This document shows, one piece after another, positions 63,359 to 64,000 of a DNA stretch of 64,000 nucleotides. A model generated the notes under the pieces. The model saw nothing but the letters and a program-made list of their open reading frames with translations, made no database searches and was not told the DNA's origin. The stretch lies in the NCBI RefSeq assembly GCF_041538045.1, contig NZ_JBGOSE010000003.1, positions 124,001-188,000 on the forward strand, written 5' to 3'. The position numbers were made by a program, and so were the translations under genes. Source of the stretch: Aliiglaciecola sp041538045. Lineage in GTDB: Bacteria > Pseudomonadota > Gammaproteobacteria > Enterobacterales > Alteromonadaceae. The stretch's first letter is position 1. The number at the start of each line of letters is the position of its first letter.

Positions 63359-64000
63359 TTATTTTCCTACCTTGAGTACGGCTAAAAATGCATCCTGCGG
63401 TAACTCAACATTACCCACTTGTTTCATACGTTTTTTACCTTCTTTTTGCTTCTGTAGCAGTTTTTTCTTGCGACTCACGTCACCACCATAACATTTTGCA
63501 ATTACGTTTTTACGAAGCTGCTTTATGGTACTTCTGGCTATAACATGATTTCCAATAGCGGCCTGAATCGCAATATCGAACATTTGTCTGGGGATTAATT
63601 CCCGCAATTTTTCAACTAAGTCCCGACCACGCCCCTGAGCGTTATCCTTATGGGTAATAACCGCAAGGGCATCTACTCGCTCTCCATTAATTAAGATATC
63701 TAAACGCACCATGTCAGCAGCATTAAACTTAATAAAGTTATAATCCAGAGACGCAAAACCGCGGCTAGTTGATTTCAAACGGTCGAAAAAGTCCATTACC
63801 ACTTCAGCCATTGGTAATTCATAAACCACTGCAACCTGCTTACCGTGGTAGGTCATATTAGTTTGTACACCACGTTTTTCGATACATAGTGTTATTACAT
63901 TACCTAAATAATCTTGTGGTACCAAGATATGAGCTTCGACAATAGGCTCACGAATTTCAGCAATGTCATTTATTGGAGGTAATTTAGACGGGTTGTCTAC
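63359..64000 (-). CDS. lepA: Elongation factor 4 LepA (3' part only)
   Basis: LepA (EF4) is a ribosomal GTPase with back-translocation activity. Only the C-terminal 213 codons are in the window, and the frame is open to the right edge. The first visible residues are VDNPSKLPP. EF-G-like domain V and the LepA-specific C-terminal domain are present (EKRGVQTNMTYHGKQV, DFFDRLKSTSRGFASLDY, KKKLLQKQKEGKKRMKQVG). The GTPase domain lies beyond the edge. Confidence 0.97.
   Translation of the reverse strand, partial: VDNPSKLPPINDIAEIREPIVEAHILVPQDYLGNVITLCIEKRGVQTNMTYHGKQVAVVYELPMAEVVMDFFDRLKSTSRGFASLDYNFIKFNAADMVRLDILINGERVDALAVITHKDNAQGRGRDLVEKLRELIPRQMFDIAIQAAIGNHVIARSTIKQLRKNVIAKCYGGDVSRKKKLLQKQKEGKKRMKQVGNVELPQDAFLAVLKVGK

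Noticed and set aside
1..64000. CRISPR arrays, insertion sequences, prophage or defence systems
   Set aside because: No regularly spaced repeats, transposases, integrases, phage structural genes or known defence families were seen anywhere in the window.

Overview
The window is chromosomal DNA of a polarly flagellated marine gammaproteobacterium, most likely an Alteromonadales member near Alteromonas, Paraglaciecola or Glaciecola. This is inferred from protein character, moderate to low GC, and gene order: a Vibrio-type split flagellar cluster with sigma54 and sigma28 promoters, the H-ring genes flgP and flgT, and the blocks purL-mltF-tadA, guaB-guaA/xseA, der/bamB-yfgM-hisS-ispG-rodZ-pilF-rlmN-ndk, iscRSUA-hscBA-fdx and lepA-lepB-rnc-era. 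No species can be named from the sequence alone. I see no prophage, insertion sequence, CRISPR array or defence island.

Positions 1-19200 are the flagellar region. On the minus strand the order of transcription is cheV-cheR; flgB-C-D-E, with a sigma54-type promoter and a strong terminator; flgF-G-H-I-J-K-L, with its own sigma54-type promoter; then a flagellin gene with a sigma28-type promoter. On the plus strand are flgA, flgM and flgN, where flgM has a perfect sigma28 promoter, and flgT. flgP is divergent from flgT. A plus-strand gene for a sialidase-like beta-propeller protein lies between flagellin and flgL. Rod, hook, P ring, L ring, hook-filament junction and H-ring parts are therefore encoded here. 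FlgM links hook completion to sigma28 and flagellin expression. CheR and CheV supply chemotaxis adaptation.

Positions 19200-33300 are mixed: tRNA-Arg(CCU), an orphan response regulator, a CPA1 cation/proton antiporter with an RCK-like tail, an M1 aminopeptidase lipoprotein, SmrA, PurL, MltF, TadA and three small genes. Two of the small genes (44 and 50 codons) are easily missed. A gene-free stretch of about 640 bp precedes the end of guaA.

Positions 33300-48200 are housekeeping: GMP synthesis (guaB, guaA), exonuclease VII large subunit, ribosome assembly GTPase Der, outer-membrane assembly (bamB), a SecYEG-linked chaperone (yfgM), histidyl-tRNA synthetase, isoprenoid synthesis (ispG), cell shape (rodZ), type IV pilus pilotin with a LysM tail (pilF), RlmN and Ndk.

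Positions 48400-64000 hold a choice-of-anchor I lipoprotein with a collagen-like tract and a candidate Pho box, then the Fe-S assembly operon under a perfect type-1 IscR site. These are followed by cysE, trmJ, serB with divergent ytjB, a TatD-family nuclease, pdxH, era, rnc, lepB and the 3' part of lepA, which runs off the right edge.

The window is mostly well-understood core genome. The points most worth a second look are the sialidase-like gene inside the flagellar cluster, the missing flgO, the phosphate-type repeat upstream of the anchor I lipoprotein, the PilF-LysM fusion, and two unannotated-looking microproteins.
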